This document shows, in pieces, positions 1-7,868 of a stretch of 64,000 nucleotides of DNA (the stretch's first letter is position 1; each line of letters opens with the position of its first letter). Under the pieces are notes generated by a model that searched no databases, was not told the DNA's origin, and worked only from the letters and a program-made list of their open reading frames with translations. This DNA is from Halothiobacillus sp. 15-55-196. Its GTDB lineage: Bacteria > Pseudomonadota > Gammaproteobacteria > Halothiobacillales > Halothiobacillaceae. Location: the NCBI GenBank assembly GCA_002282715.1, contig NCKC01000013.1:1-64000 (forward strand). The letters are read 5' to 3'. The translations under genes and the position numbers were made by a program.

Positions 1-642
1 TAAGCGATAGCCCCGATTACATCGAGCCGCCAGGGCCGGATCGTGCGTTACCAGAACCAACGAGGTTTGATGCCGATCGCGCAGCGCGAACAGCAAATCG
101 ATGATGCGCTCGCCGGTCGCGGTATCGAGCGAACCTGTCGGTTCATCGGCGAACAGAATGGCTGGCGTTCCGGCAAACGCCCGCGCCAGGGCAACCCGCT
201 GTTGTTCGCCGCCTGAAAGCACCTTGGGCAGATGGTGCAGGCGGTGACTCAAACCCACTTCTTCCAGCGCGGATTTGGCCCTTGCGGTACTGTCGGGTAC
301 GCCCTGCAATTCCAGCGGCAAGGCCACATTTTCCAGAGCCGTCAAACCATCGATCAGTTGAAACGACTGAAAAACAAAACCCACCCGGCCCGCACGGACG
401 GCGGCTCGTTCATCCTCGTTCAGGTTATTCAAGGTAAAACCCGCCAATTCGACTTCACCGCTTGTCGGCGTATCCAAGCCTGCCAGCAAAGCCAGCAAGG
501 TAGACTTGCCCGCCCCCGACGCCCCCATCAAAGCCACGGCCTCACCCGTGGCAACTGTTAAACTCGCTTCACGCAGAATGGTCAGAGGTTCGTTCCCGGG
601 CGCTGTGACGGTTATAGAAACCCGCAGCGCACGCAGAATCAA
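1..642 (-). CDS. ABC transporter ATP-binding protein, YbbA/LolD type (3' end off the window)
   Basis: ATPase subunit of an ABC exporter-like complex of the YbbA/LolD (MacB-like) class. The partial 214-codon frame shows a Walker A GASGAGKST, Q-loop FQSFQL, signature LSGGEQQR, Walker B ILFADEP and an H-loop VTHDP, in the normal order. I chose a TTG start at 642 because GGAGG lies 8 bases upstream and the first residues (LILRALRVSIT) align with the usual start of the family; no in-frame ATG fits. It is divergent from tesA, the same arrangement as ybbA-tesA in Escherichia coli, so the YbbP-like permease is expected just left of the window. The exported substrate cannot be deduced from the sequence. 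Confidence 0.9.
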   Translation of the reverse strand, partial: MILRALRVSITVTAPGNEPLTILREASLTVATGEAVALMGASGAGKSTLLALLAGLDTPTSGEVELAGFTLNNLNEDERAAVRAGRVGFVFQSFQLIDGLTALENVALPLELQGVPDSTARAKSALEEVGLSHRLHHLPKVLSGGEQQRVALARAFAGTPAILFADEPTGSLDTATGERIIDLLFALRDRHQTSLVLVTHDPALAARCNRGYRL

Positions 643-702
643 GGCACTATCCTCCGGTGGCGAGGCGGCATGAGAAATAGTTTGGGGCTCAGGAGGCATC
701 GC

Positions 703-1557
703 ATGAAATTCCTTTGGCTATTATCGGGAAGCTCGAAAAACCCGTCATTCCCGCGTAGGCGGGAATCCAGCGCCTTGATTTTTCTGGGTTCCCGCTTTCG
801 CGGGAACGACGATTCAAGGGTATTTCGAGGTGCCCTATTATTGAAATTGGGGTTGAAGTTGAAATGGGTTTTACCGGTACTTTTAACGGCACTCATAGCT
901 TGTAGTGCATCGACCGCGTTTGGGCAAGAAAACCCGCACGAAACCGTAAATAAAAAGCCAGACCATGAAATGGCCGCAGCGCGTTCTCATACCGTTCTGG
1001 TACTGGGCGATTCCCTATCTGCCGCCCACAATCTGGCCGAAAGCCAGGGCTGGGTGGCCCTGATGCAAAAGCGCCTTGAGGAGAAAAGCGCGGGTGCTAC
1101 CCGCAAATGGGAAATCGTGAATGCCTCGATCAGCGGCGAAACCACCTCCGGCGGGCTGTCGCGACTGCCCGAATTGCTCGACATCGTTCAGCCGGGCTGG
1201 GTGTTGCTGGAACTGGGTGCCAACGATGGCTTGCGCGGCCTGCCGCTCACATTGATTCGCCAGAACCTGCAAAAACTGATCGACCAAAGTAAACAATCCG
1301 GCGCACGCGTCGTGTTACTCGGCATCATGCTGCCACCCAATTACGGTCCCGCCTACGCCGAACCGTTTGCCGCCATGTATCAACAACTTGCCGAAAAAAA
1401 TGCTTTGCCGCTGGTACCGTTTTTACTCCAAGACGTCGCCACGAATCCCAAGCTCATGCAGGAAGATGGTCTGCATCCCACCGCCGAAGGTGAACCGATT
1501 GTTTTGGATAATGTATGGGCAGTGGTTAAACCCTTGTGGCTGCCGAGCAGCAAATAA
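703..1557 (+). CDS. tesA: SGNH esterase / acyl-CoA thioesterase I (TesA), with repeat-extended N-terminus
   Basis: Periplasmic arylesterase/thioesterase of the SGNH (GDSL) hydrolase superfamily. Block I is VLGDSLSAAHN (catalytic Ser), block III is LGANDG, and the catalytic Asp/His are in DGLHP near the C-terminus. The start at 703 is set by AGGAGG at 691-696, six bases upstream. Translation from there reads MKFLWLL, then about 37 residues encoded by a 110-bp mobile repeat (726-835), then a hydrophobic stretch (WVLPVLLTALIACSAS) that looks like the remaining signal peptide. Element plus one 4-bp target duplication equals 114 bp, so the frame survives. Alternatively the gene now starts at one of the in-frame TTG codons at 841-859. 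The enzyme domain itself is intact. Confidence 0.9.
   Translation: MKFLWLLSGSSKNPSFPRRRESSALIFLGSRFRGNDDSRVFRGALLLKLGLKLKWVLPVLLTALIACSASTAFGQENPHETVNKKPDHEMAAARSHTVLVLGDSLSAAHNLAESQGWVALMQKRLEEKSAGATRKWEIVNASISGETTSGGLSRLPELLDIVQPGWVLLELGANDGLRGLPLTLIRQNLQKLIDQSKQSGARVVLLGIMLPPNYGPAYAEPFAAMYQQLAEKNALPLVPFLLQDVATNPKLMQEDGLHPTAEGEPIVLDNVWAVVKPLWLPSSK
726..835 (+). repeat. 110-bp MITE-like element, copy A (inside tesA)
   Basis: Begins GGGAAGCTCGAAAAACCC and ends ATTTCGAGGTGCCC, imperfect terminal inverted repeats. The interior has two hairpins (CCCGCGTAGGCGGG and CCCGCTTTCGCGGG). Flanks are TATC and TATT, a near-perfect 4-bp duplication. Other copies of identical length are at 18021, 22436 and 62812. 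This one lies in frame within tesA. Confidence 0.9.
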
Positions 1558-1848
1558 ATCCCCCTCATTCCCCCTTTTTCAAAGGGGGAGGCGAAGTGCT
1601 TAAAGGCAGCACACCTCCTTTAGCAAGGCACCACCTAACACACCCCTTGCGCAAAGGCGCCACCTAACACCCCCCCTTTCATAAAGGGGGGCAGGGGGGA
1701 TTTAACGCGCCAAACCGAAGCCACTAAATCCCCCTCATTCCCCCTTTTTCAAAGGGGGAGGCGAAATGCCTAAACGCAACAAACCCCTTTCGCAAAGCCA
1801 CCACCTCACTCCCCCCTTTCATAAAGGGGGGCAGGGGGGATTTACCGC
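1557..1848. repeat. Tandem pair of C/G-run palindromic repeat units
   Basis: This stretch between tesA and the downstream membrane protein holds two consecutive units. Each starts AAATCCCCCTCATTCCCCC, has a CCCCCTTTTTCAAAGGGGG hairpin, a variable middle, and ends with CCCCCCTTTCATAAAGGGGGG followed by CAGGGGGGATTTA. The second unit begins near 1725. The hairpins lie between convergent genes and could stop transcription from either side. Related repeats recur throughout the window (7092, 7973, 9415, 18795, 25430, 62790). No coding content is seen. Confidence 0.8.
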
Positions 1849-1861
1849 GCCAAACCAAATT

Positions 1862-3847
1862 TCATGGTTGATGGGTTTCGGCTTGGGCATCCAAATCCTT
1901 TTGTAACTCCATCCGCAAATGGGCCTCGCCATCCTGATAAAAACCGGCGCTACGCAAAACGCGACGATGGATTGCTGGCATAGACCAACCGTGGATATTT
2001 TGTAGCGTTGAGGGCACTTCATTGAGCAGTTTCAGCGCCAACGCGGGTTGATGTGCACTGGCCAACTCGGCGGCAAATAACAAGCGAGAGCCCGGTTCCG
2101 CGCCGGGTAGCAGCAAGGCCTTTTTCATATCCGCAAAGGCGCGTTCTGGTGCGCTTTCTTTAAGCCAATACAGTGCGCGTCGATGCAACAGGCTGCGTTG
2201 TGCGGTATCGCTGCGTTTTACCGTCGGGTTAAGCAAAGCGGCATCGATCAGTTGCATCCCGAAGTTGGGGCCAAATACCGTGCAATCGGATTGCAGTCGG
2301 CCAAGGAAGGTATCGAATTGATAACCGGTGACGTTCTGTGCCAGATCGCCTCGTTTAGCCAGATTCAATAATGATGTTTTCAATCCAGCGGGTGCCGCGT
2401 TCATATCACAGGCAACAAACGCGCGGTTGGCAAGCACGAGCAAATCATCGGGATGTTTTTTGAAGGCCCCATCAAGTAAGCGCTCCGCTTCGGGGTAATT
2501 ACCCGTTTGTTCCCAAAAGTTGGCCAGATAACTCTGCGCCCGCGCCGAATCTGGGTGTTGATGCGCCCAACTCAACGCCTGAACAAAGGGCTTGCCCCAC
2601 ACATCGGCCCGCTTGGTCGTCAACAACGCGAAGACGGTCAAGATCACCACGGCCGTCCACGCGGGCCAGCGTTGCTTGGTCGTGGTGTGTTGCACGAGAA
2701 ACACGGCCAGTGGTAAAAACATCAAGCCGGCGGGCAGATAATTACGGTGCTCGAACATCAACTCCAACGGTAACCAGGTCGATTCCAACAACTGCCCTAA
2801 AAAATAGAACGCAATCGCCAGTCCAACGGCTCGAATCCAAGGTGTGCGCGCCATGCGTGCCAATACCGAAACGACGACGAGCAACAGGATACCCAAGGCA
2901 GCGAACAGGGTTGAAATCGGCTGCAGCAGGCCGGTTGAAATCCGAATATCGTCATTGAACAGCCCGCCATCATGCAATCCCGGCAACCACAGTTCCCGCA
3001 GATACGTCCACACAATCCGTGTTTCGGTCAGGAGGCGCTCCCAGGGCGTGAAATTGCGACCATACGTTTGGCCCGCAAAAAGCATCGGCAATTGATACGC
3101 CATATACGCCAGTAAGACGGCACTCGGCAGATAAATAAACAGCCGTCGCCACCAGATAAACCACTTGCCATCGCGATCAAGCGCCCGCTGATCGGTATCG
3201 AATACAAACGCCTCGATCACCCAGGCCAACAAGGGCAGCAAGGCGCCATTTTCTTTGGAGAAGGTAGCCAGCAGCGTACCCAGCGCCAGCCCCATGCTCA
3301 TCCAGATATAAGCCCGAATCGGCTTGCCTGCCCGCAGTTGCAAGCGCCCATGCACAAATGCCCACAAGCCCGCGAACACAAACAACGCGGCCAGCATCGC
3401 CATACGTTGAATCACATACAACGTGGTAGACACCCAAAACGGATGCAACAGCCAGAACCCCGCCGCCAACACACCCACCCAGATCGCCCGCCGCCGGTCC
3501 AGCCCGAAGCCACGCGCCAGAGCGTGGCTCAAACCAGCCAATAACAGGCCATTGATCAGATGAATAACAACATTCGTGTGCTTGAATCCCTCAGGAGGCG
3601 CGGGCCAGGTGCGCGTGTCGATCAGAAAGCTCGCCAGAGAAATCGGCCGCCCGGTCGGCCCGGCAAAACCCGAAGTAATCCACGCCCAAGCCTGCCAGGC
3701 ATGATGAATCGGCCCCGTGTCGCCCAGTGGCGGCAGGTTGCCGAAATCATCAAACAGAAATGCGCCCGACAGCCCCGGCAGATAGACGATGTACGTCAGT
3801 GCCAGCAAAAACACCCCGGCCACAAAAGGCTTCCAATCAATCCGCAT
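1862..3847 (-). CDS. TMTC-like integral membrane protein with C-terminal TPR region (paralogue 1)
   Basis: Polytopic membrane protein of 661 aa resembling the TMTC (transmembrane and tetratricopeptide repeat) GT-C glycosyltransferase group. Near the N-terminus, after the first membrane helix, is the acidic motif FDDFGN, then GRPISLASF and HTNVVIHLINGLL. A conserved VIQRM segment, a SKENG segment and FEHRNYLPAG follow, matching the order in TMTC proteins. The last third is helical with TPR-like repeats (SARAQSYLANFWEQTGNYPEAERLL). The ATG at 3847 has an AAGGA six to seven bases upstream. It is clearly paralogous to the next gene (4870-7032), and both follow pilA on the same strand. Transfer of sugar to pilin is my inference; no acceptor is visible in the sequence. 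Confidence 0.75.
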   Translation of the reverse strand: MRIDWKPFVAGVFLLALTYIVYLPGLSGAFLFDDFGNLPPLGDTGPIHHAWQAWAWITSGFAGPTGRPISLASFLIDTRTWPAPPEGFKHTNVVIHLINGLLLAGLSHALARGFGLDRRRAIWVGVLAAGFWLLHPFWVSTTLYVIQRMAMLAALFVFAGLWAFVHGRLQLRAGKPIRAYIWMSMGLALGTLLATFSKENGALLPLLAWVIEAFVFDTDQRALDRDGKWFIWWRRLFIYLPSAVLLAYMAYQLPMLFAGQTYGRNFTPWERLLTETRIVWTYLRELWLPGLHDGGLFNDDIRISTGLLQPISTLFAALGILLLVVVSVLARMARTPWIRAVGLAIAFYFLGQLLESTWLPLELMFEHRNYLPAGLMFLPLAVFLVQHTTTKQRWPAWTAVVILTVFALLTTKRADVWGKPFVQALSWAHQHPDSARAQSYLANFWEQTGNYPEAERLLDGAFKKHPDDLLVLANRAFVACDMNAAPAGLKTSLLNLAKRGDLAQNVTGYQFDTFLGRLQSDCTVFGPNFGMQLIDAALLNPTVKRSDTAQRSLLHRRALYWLKESAPERAFADMKKALLLPGAEPGSRLLFAAELASAHQPALALKLLNEVPSTLQNIHGWSMPAIHRRVLRSAGFYQDGEAHLRMELQKDLDAQAETHQP

Positions 3848-3897
3848 GTTCGTTCCTTAAGACAAATTTACTTGTTGATTTAGTTGATATAGATTCA

Positions 3898-4097
3898 TTC
3901 ACCCCCACCCCAACCCGTCCGGGGCCGTGGGGCAACGCGGCCCGCTGCGCCCCCCATGAAGGGGGAGGGAGCTATTGAGCCACTGCTTGAAGGAGGCATC
4001 AAAGCCCCACCCCCAGAAGGTTCGGCATCAAAGCCCCTCCCCCAGAAGGTTCGGCATTAAAGCCCCTCCCCCTTGTGGGGAGGGGTTGGGGAGGGGG
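3898..4097. repeat. CCCCACCCCAACCC-type repeats with a 29-bp tandem unit
   Basis: The gap between the TMTC-like gene and the DUF559 gene is made of C-rich repeats. They include a unit of about 29 bp (starting CATCAAAGCCCC and containing GAAGGTTCGG) repeated nearly three times at 3997-4070, followed by CCCCTCCCCCTTGTGGGGAGGGG. The last part overlaps the 3' end of the DUF559 gene. This family differs from the CCCCCTTT..AAAGGGGG family at 1557. Confidence 0.7.
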
Positions 4098-4461
4098 AAG
4101 AAGGCACCACCGCCTCATCCCCAGGCATCAACTCAATCAACGCCAAACGCACTGTTTCATACACCCCATCCAACTGCTGCATCACCTCGTTATTCCAAAA
4201 CCGCAGCACCTTAAACCCTTGAGAAACCAAAAACGCATCACGTGCCTGATCGCTCGCACTATCTGCATGTTGCCCACCATCAATCTCGATCACCAGCTTG
4301 TGAGAGAAACAGACAAAATCAACAATATATTGACCAATGGGCGCTTGGCGGCGAAATTTGACACCCATCTGCTCCGCCCGAAGATACTGCCAAATCGCCC
4401 GCTCCGCTTCGGTCATATTAGTGCGCAAGGCACGGGCGTTTTTGATGAGTGAACGTGTCAT
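4057..4461 (-). CDS. DUF559 (Vsr-like endonuclease fold) protein
   Basis: Small predicted nuclease-fold protein of the DUF559 family, related to very-short-patch-repair endonucleases. Typical features are MTEAERAIWQYLR, GVKFRRQAPIGQYIVDFVCF, LVIEIDGGQHA and VLRFWNNEVM; the VDF and EIDGGQH acidic/His residues form the expected active-site pattern. The ATG at 4461 has GAGG six bases upstream; the longer frame from 4500 lacks support. The last residues (SPSPTPPHKGEGL) and the stop codon come from the neighbouring C-rich repeat, so the original C-terminus has been replaced or extended by repeat DNA. It sits between the two TMTC-like paralogues and is probably unrelated to them. Cellular substrate unknown. 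Confidence 0.8.
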   Translation of the reverse strand: MTRSLIKNARALRTNMTEAERAIWQYLRAEQMGVKFRRQAPIGQYIVDFVCFSHKLVIEIDGGQHADSASDQARDAFLVSQGFKVLRFWNNEVMQQLDGVYETVRLALIELMPGDEAVVPSSPSPTPPHKGEGL

Positions 4462-4496
4462 GTTTAGCCTCGTTATTCTTGTTTCACACTTCGCAC

Positions 4497-4640
4497 CCAA
4501 GCCCCTCCCCCTCGTGGGGGCGAAGCGGGCCGTGCTGCCCCACGGCCCTGGGCGGGGTTTGGGGAGGGGGGTAACGTTAAGCGCAGGTGCTCACTTCACA
4601 CCCCCACCCCAACCCTCCCCCATAAAAGGGGGAGGGCGTT
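4497..4640. repeat. C-rich palindromic repeats
   Basis: Two adjacent copies of the CCCCTCCCCC..GGGGAGGGGG family: 4497-4570 contains a GTGGGGGCGAAGCGGGC / GCCGTGGGGCAGC-like variant, and 4598-4640 reads ACCCCCACCCCAACCC then CTCCCCCATAAAAGGGGGAG. No gene is seen between the DUF559 start (4461) and 4869. Confidence 0.65.
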
Positions 4641-4689
4641 AAAAACATCCCAACCTGTTCGATGCCGTGGGGCAGCTCGGCCTGTTTCG

Positions 4690-4860
4690 CCCCCCACAAT
4701 GGGAGGAACTGAAAGCCCCCCCACAATGGGAGGAACTGAAAGCCCCCCACAATGGGAGGAACTGAAAGCCCCCCCACAATGGGAGGAACTGAAAGCCCCC
4801 CACAATGGGAGGAACTGAAAGCCCCTCCCCCTTGTGGGGAGGGGTTGGGGAGGGGGTTAG
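4690..4860. repeat. Five-copy 26/27-bp tandem repeat ending in a C-rich palindrome
   Basis: The unit CCCCCCACAATGGGAGGAAC followed by TGAAAG is repeated five times at 4690-4820. Copies are essentially identical apart from one C more or less, then it runs into CCCTCCCCCTTGTGGGGAGGGG. The identity of the copies suggests recent slippage, i.e. a variable-number locus. It lies just 3' of the second TMTC-like gene. Confidence 0.85.
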
Positions 4861-4869
4861 GGCACACCA

Positions 4870-7032
4870 TCACTGCCCCGCCTCAGCCTCTTTTTTCGCG
4901 AGCGCGGCACGGGCAGAGGCAATTTCCGCGTCGTGAATCCCTTTGCCATTCAGTTCGCCCATCCGCTCAATACCCACCCGCGCATCGCTGAATTTACCGG
5001 CTGCGATTTGCAGCGTGACGAGGTTATTCCAATAGCTGAATTTTTTCGGATCAATCGCCACGGCGCGTTGCATGAGTTGATATGCCAGCGGAAAGTCATG
5101 CGTCACATTGGCCGAATAATTCGCCAACAAGGTCACGATGCCCGCATTATTCGTATGACGGGAAAGCGCCAGGCGCAGTGTTTGCCCCAATTCGGCAATG
5201 TCTTGCGGCGTGTAGTGGCACACCCCATTGTTGTGGCACTGAATCAGGCTGTACAACGCGCCCACATCTTCGGCAGAAAGCGGTTGGCGTTCGATTTTGG
5301 CGCGCAGGCGTCGCCACCAATCCGCCGCAATGGGTAGATTGTTTTTGGCAGACATAAAAATCAACGCCTGATCGGCCTGAATGCTCGCGCCCGGCATCTT
5401 GGCCGTGTTTTCCATCTGGCTCATGCCCATTTGGAAAAGCGGACTATCGGTACCCGGAGCCATAATCAGCATCACCCGCGCCAGCTCATAACTCGCACGG
5501 GGCGAATCCGGGTGCGTGGTCGCCTCAAAATACGCCAGCCGATATGGGTTGCCCCAAGCCTGCGCCCGTAAGGCGGTAAAGCCCGCATACAGCGCAATCA
5601 GCGCCAGCGCACCGGCCAGCATGAGCGTGCGCATCACGCGGGCACGTTCGGCATCCATTGGCCGCCAGGCAAACATCAACCCGAACAGCGCGATAAACAC
5701 CCCGATGCTCGGCAAATAATTACGGTGCTCGTACACCAGTTCCAGCGGGATATAGGTAGACACCAGCAGATGCCCGGCAAAAAACCACAGCACACCCAAG
5801 GTAATCAGCGGTGCGCGGTTTTTAAGCCACAAGGCAGCGCCGATTAACAACGCAATCAAGGCCCAGCTTGCCGCCGTCGTCCAAGGCGCAAACCAGCCGG
5901 TCGAGAGTGCAATATCATCGTGATACAAACTCAAGGCATTCGGCGTGGGCGCGATCAGCCAGTGCAGGTAATCGACCATCACTCGCCCTTCCGTCCACAG
6001 GCGCTCGGCTAAATCGAACGGGCGGCTGGCATAGGCGCTGCCATTGAGGGCGCTGGGTAAGGTATACAGCACACCCGCGATGCCCGGCAGTACCAGTACC
6101 AGCAAAAACACACCAATAAACTTAGGCTCAAACCCCGCCGCCGTACGCCCACGCAATAGCAGCCATTCCAGCAGAAAGGCATACACCGGCAACATCACAC
6201 CCGATTCCTTGGCAAAAGTCGCCAGCAGCGTGCCACCGATCAACCCCGCCCAGATGCGCCACCAGCCACCCGCTTGCCCTGCAATCAGGCGCATCCGCCC
6301 CTGCCAGTACAACAACAAACCCGCCAGAATAAAGAATGAAGCCAGCGATTCCATGCGCTGGATCACATATAACACCGCCGTGAGCTGCATGGGCGCGAGC
6401 AGCCACGCCGCTGCAATGAGTAATGCCAGTGTGTTGGGGGTTATTAGCCAGTGTTTAGCACCCCCACCCCAACCCCTCCCCCATAAAGGGGGAGGGGCTT
6501 TAACACCCGCACCTGAGGGAGGCGGCATTTTGACCCCCTCATCTGAAGGAGGCGGCAATTTAGCTCCCTCCCCCTTCATGGGGGAGGGCTGGGGTGGGGG
6601 TGTGTCGGTGCTGAGGACGTTGGGTGGGGGTGTGTTAGCGCCTCTAGGGCTAAATGGAGCAGCCCCAGCAACAAACACCCACCCCACCACCGCCCGCACC
6701 AGCAAAAACACCAGCACCCCGTTGGCCAGATGAATCAACAGATTCACGAACTTGAACGGCCACGGCGCCAAGCCCGTAAACCAATCCTGCAGCGCAAAAG
6801 TAAGCATCGAAATCGGCCGATCGGTGGGCCCCGAACCACTCGACCACACCGCCGCCCAAAAATGCGCCCGCACCGCCTCCGGTGCCATGGCCGCGTTATC
6901 CACCAAGTTGCCGAAGTCATCGAAAATATAGCCGCCCGACAAACCCGGCCAATACACCAGCACCGCGAATAGCAGCACGGCAATCAACAGCAAGCGATCT
7001 TTGAGCGAAGCGCGTGGTAGCGAGTAAGGCAT
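4870..7032 (-). CDS. TMTC-like integral membrane protein with TPR region (paralogue 2), carrying a repeat insertion
   Basis: 720-aa paralogue of the 1862-3847 product: FDDFGN after the first helix, RPISMLTF, FVNLLIHLANGVL, VIQRMESLA, FAKESGVMLP and YEHRNYLPSIG, then a TPR-like C-terminus (FPLAYQLMQRAVAIDPKKFSYWNNL). These are hallmarks of TMTC-type GT-C membrane proteins. I use ATG 7032 (AGGA six bases upstream) rather than the upstream ATG at 7095. Residues about 131-190 are Pro/Gly-rich (PPPQPSPMKGEGA, PPPLWGRGWGGG), encoded by C-rich intergenic-type repeats that entered a loop without breaking the frame. The gene follows pilA after a terminator, suggesting a role in pilin modification; that role is inference. 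Confidence 0.75.
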   Translation of the reverse strand: MPYSLPRASLKDRLLLIAVLLFAVLVYWPGLSGGYIFDDFGNLVDNAAMAPEAVRAHFWAAVWSSGSGPTDRPISMLTFALQDWFTGLAPWPFKFVNLLIHLANGVLVFLLVRAVVGWVFVAGAAPFSPRGANTPPPNVLSTDTPPPQPSPMKGEGAKLPPPSDEGVKMPPPSGAGVKAPPPLWGRGWGGGAKHWLITPNTLALLIAAAWLLAPMQLTAVLYVIQRMESLASFFILAGLLLYWQGRMRLIAGQAGGWWRIWAGLIGGTLLATFAKESGVMLPVYAFLLEWLLLRGRTAAGFEPKFIGVFLLVLVLPGIAGVLYTLPSALNGSAYASRPFDLAERLWTEGRVMVDYLHWLIAPTPNALSLYHDDIALSTGWFAPWTTAASWALIALLIGAALWLKNRAPLITLGVLWFFAGHLLVSTYIPLELVYEHRNYLPSIGVFIALFGLMFAWRPMDAERARVMRTLMLAGALALIALYAGFTALRAQAWGNPYRLAYFEATTHPDSPRASYELARVMLIMAPGTDSPLFQMGMSQMENTAKMPGASIQADQALIFMSAKNNLPIAADWWRRLRAKIERQPLSAEDVGALYSLIQCHNNGVCHYTPQDIAELGQTLRLALSRHTNNAGIVTLLANYSANVTHDFPLAYQLMQRAVAIDPKKFSYWNNLVTLQIAAGKFSDARVGIERMGELNGKGIHDAEIASARAALAKKEAEAGQ
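6462..6640. repeat. C-rich repeat array inside a coding sequence
   Basis: Contains CACCCCCACCCCAACCCC, CTCCCCCATAAAGGGGGAGG, several GAGGCGGC units and CTCCCCCTTCATGGGGGAGG. These are the same motifs as the intergenic repeats at 3898-4860, here read through in frame by the 4870-7032 gene. The paralogue at 1862-3847 has no such segment at the equivalent place. Confidence 0.85.
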
Positions 7033-7091
7033 AAGCAATCCTGTGCAATGGAGGCGGCAAATCAGAGTCGGGTATCGTAACGCAAATACCC

Positions 7092-7245
7092 TCAATCACC
7101 CTTTTGCAAAGGGGGCGGCGAACAGCCAAACGGGCTCGGTTTATTCAAAAACACATCACCGCCCTGTGAACGAATATCGTGCCCTCTTTGAAAAACCACC
7201 CTAATTTCCCCCTTTGGTAAAGGGGGGGGCAGAGGGGATTTATGG
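7092..7245. repeat. C/G-run repeats between the TMTC-like gene and pilA
   Basis: Contains AATCACCCTTTTGCAAAGGGGG at 7092-7115 and TTTCCCCCTTTGGTAAAGGGGG at about 7203-7225 followed by a GGGGGGGCAGAGGGGATTTA tail. No gene is seen between 7033 and 7304 apart from the pilA terminator. Confidence 0.65.
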
Positions 7246-7255
7246 GGGGTACTCA

Positions 7256-7283
7256 ATAAAAAACCCCGCCGAAGCGGGGTTTG
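7256..7283 (-). terminator. Rho-independent terminator of pilA
   Basis: On the minus strand, about 22 bases after the pilA stop codon, AACCCCGC-TTCG-GCGGGGTT is followed by TTTTTT. It has a strong stem with a stable tetraloop. It should separate most pilA transcripts from the TMTC-like genes. Confidence 0.92.
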
Positions 7284-7304
7284 CGCCATCAAACTAACCA
7301 AGCA

Positions 7305-7781
7305 TTAGTCGCGGCAAGTAGATGGCAAGTACTTATTTGGAACCGTGGTGCCATTTGCACCAAAAGGAGAACAACGGAACTGAACACTGCCGGCAGTTGT
7401 GAAAGCAGAAACAGACAAAACAAGACCATTAATGGCCGCATTGGCTTTTTGTGGAGCATTACTGCTGAATGTTACCCGAATTTGGCCAGCTTGGGTTCCT
7501 ACATTCAGACTACTAACATAGTTACCCGTGATTGAAGCGGCGGCAGCAAGGCCGGCAGAGGCATTGGTGCTTGGCCAAGTGCCTTTGTTGCCAGCAAACT
7601 CGGCGATTGCTGTTTTGGCGCCATCCGCCAAGCTCAGTCCTTCAGATACCTGTGAGCGTACCAAGTAATCCTGATACGCAGGAATTGCGATGGCGGCCAG
7701 AATACCGATAATCGCGATGACGATCATCAATTCGATCAGGGTAAAGCCCTTTTGTACAGTTTTGTTCATTTGCTTGAGCAT
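7305..7781 (-). CDS. pilA: Type IV major pilin (type IVa prepilin)
   Basis: Structural subunit of type IVa pili, matured by PilD prepilin peptidase. The 158-aa product has a short leader ([12 protein letters not shown]), cleavage before [10 protein letters not shown], the conserved Glu at +5, and the long hydrophobic N-terminal helix. A C-terminal Cys pair (FRCSPFG...PSTCRD) can form the D-loop disulfide. ATG 7781 has AAGGAG seven bases upstream, and the leader length favours it over upstream codons. A sigma-54-type promoter and two palindromes lie upstream, a strong terminator downstream. It sits about 3.4 kb from the minor pilin operon, which is on the other strand, and directly upstream of two TMTC-like genes. 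Confidence 0.95.
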   Translation of the reverse strand: MLKQMNKTVQKGFTLIELMIVIAIIGILAAIAIPAYQDYLVRSQVSEGLSLADGAKTAIAEFAGNKGTWPSTNASAGLAAAASITGNYVSSLNVGTQAGQIRVTFSSNAPQKANAAINGLVLSVSAFTTAGSVQFRCSPFGANGTTVPNKYLPSTCRD

Positions 7782-7831
7782 GACATCACTCCTTTGTGAC
7801 ACAGTGGGCGAGATTGCCCGGTACAAGCGTT

Positions 7832-7849
7832 AAGCAATCCACATGCCAA
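7832..7849 (-). promoter_or_regulatory. Sigma-54 (-24/-12) promoter of pilA
   Basis: Minus strand reads TTGGCATGTGGATTGCTT: TGGCA and TTGC elements at canonical spacing, leaving a 5' leader of about 40 bases before the pilA ATG. pilA promoters in gammaproteobacteria are typically RpoN- and PilSR-dependent. Confidence 0.8.
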
Positions 7850-7868
7850 GATGTTGATGAAAACAAAA

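Noticed and set aside
639-896. Minus-strand frame through tesA start with FPRKREPRKIKALDSRLRGND
   Set aside because: It is the opposite-strand reading of the 110-bp element; the real minus gene there is the ABC ATPase ending before 643.
4690-4820. Possible CRISPR array from regular 26/27-bp periodicity
   Set aside because: Copies are contiguous with no unique spacers and no cas genes; it is a simple tandem repeat.
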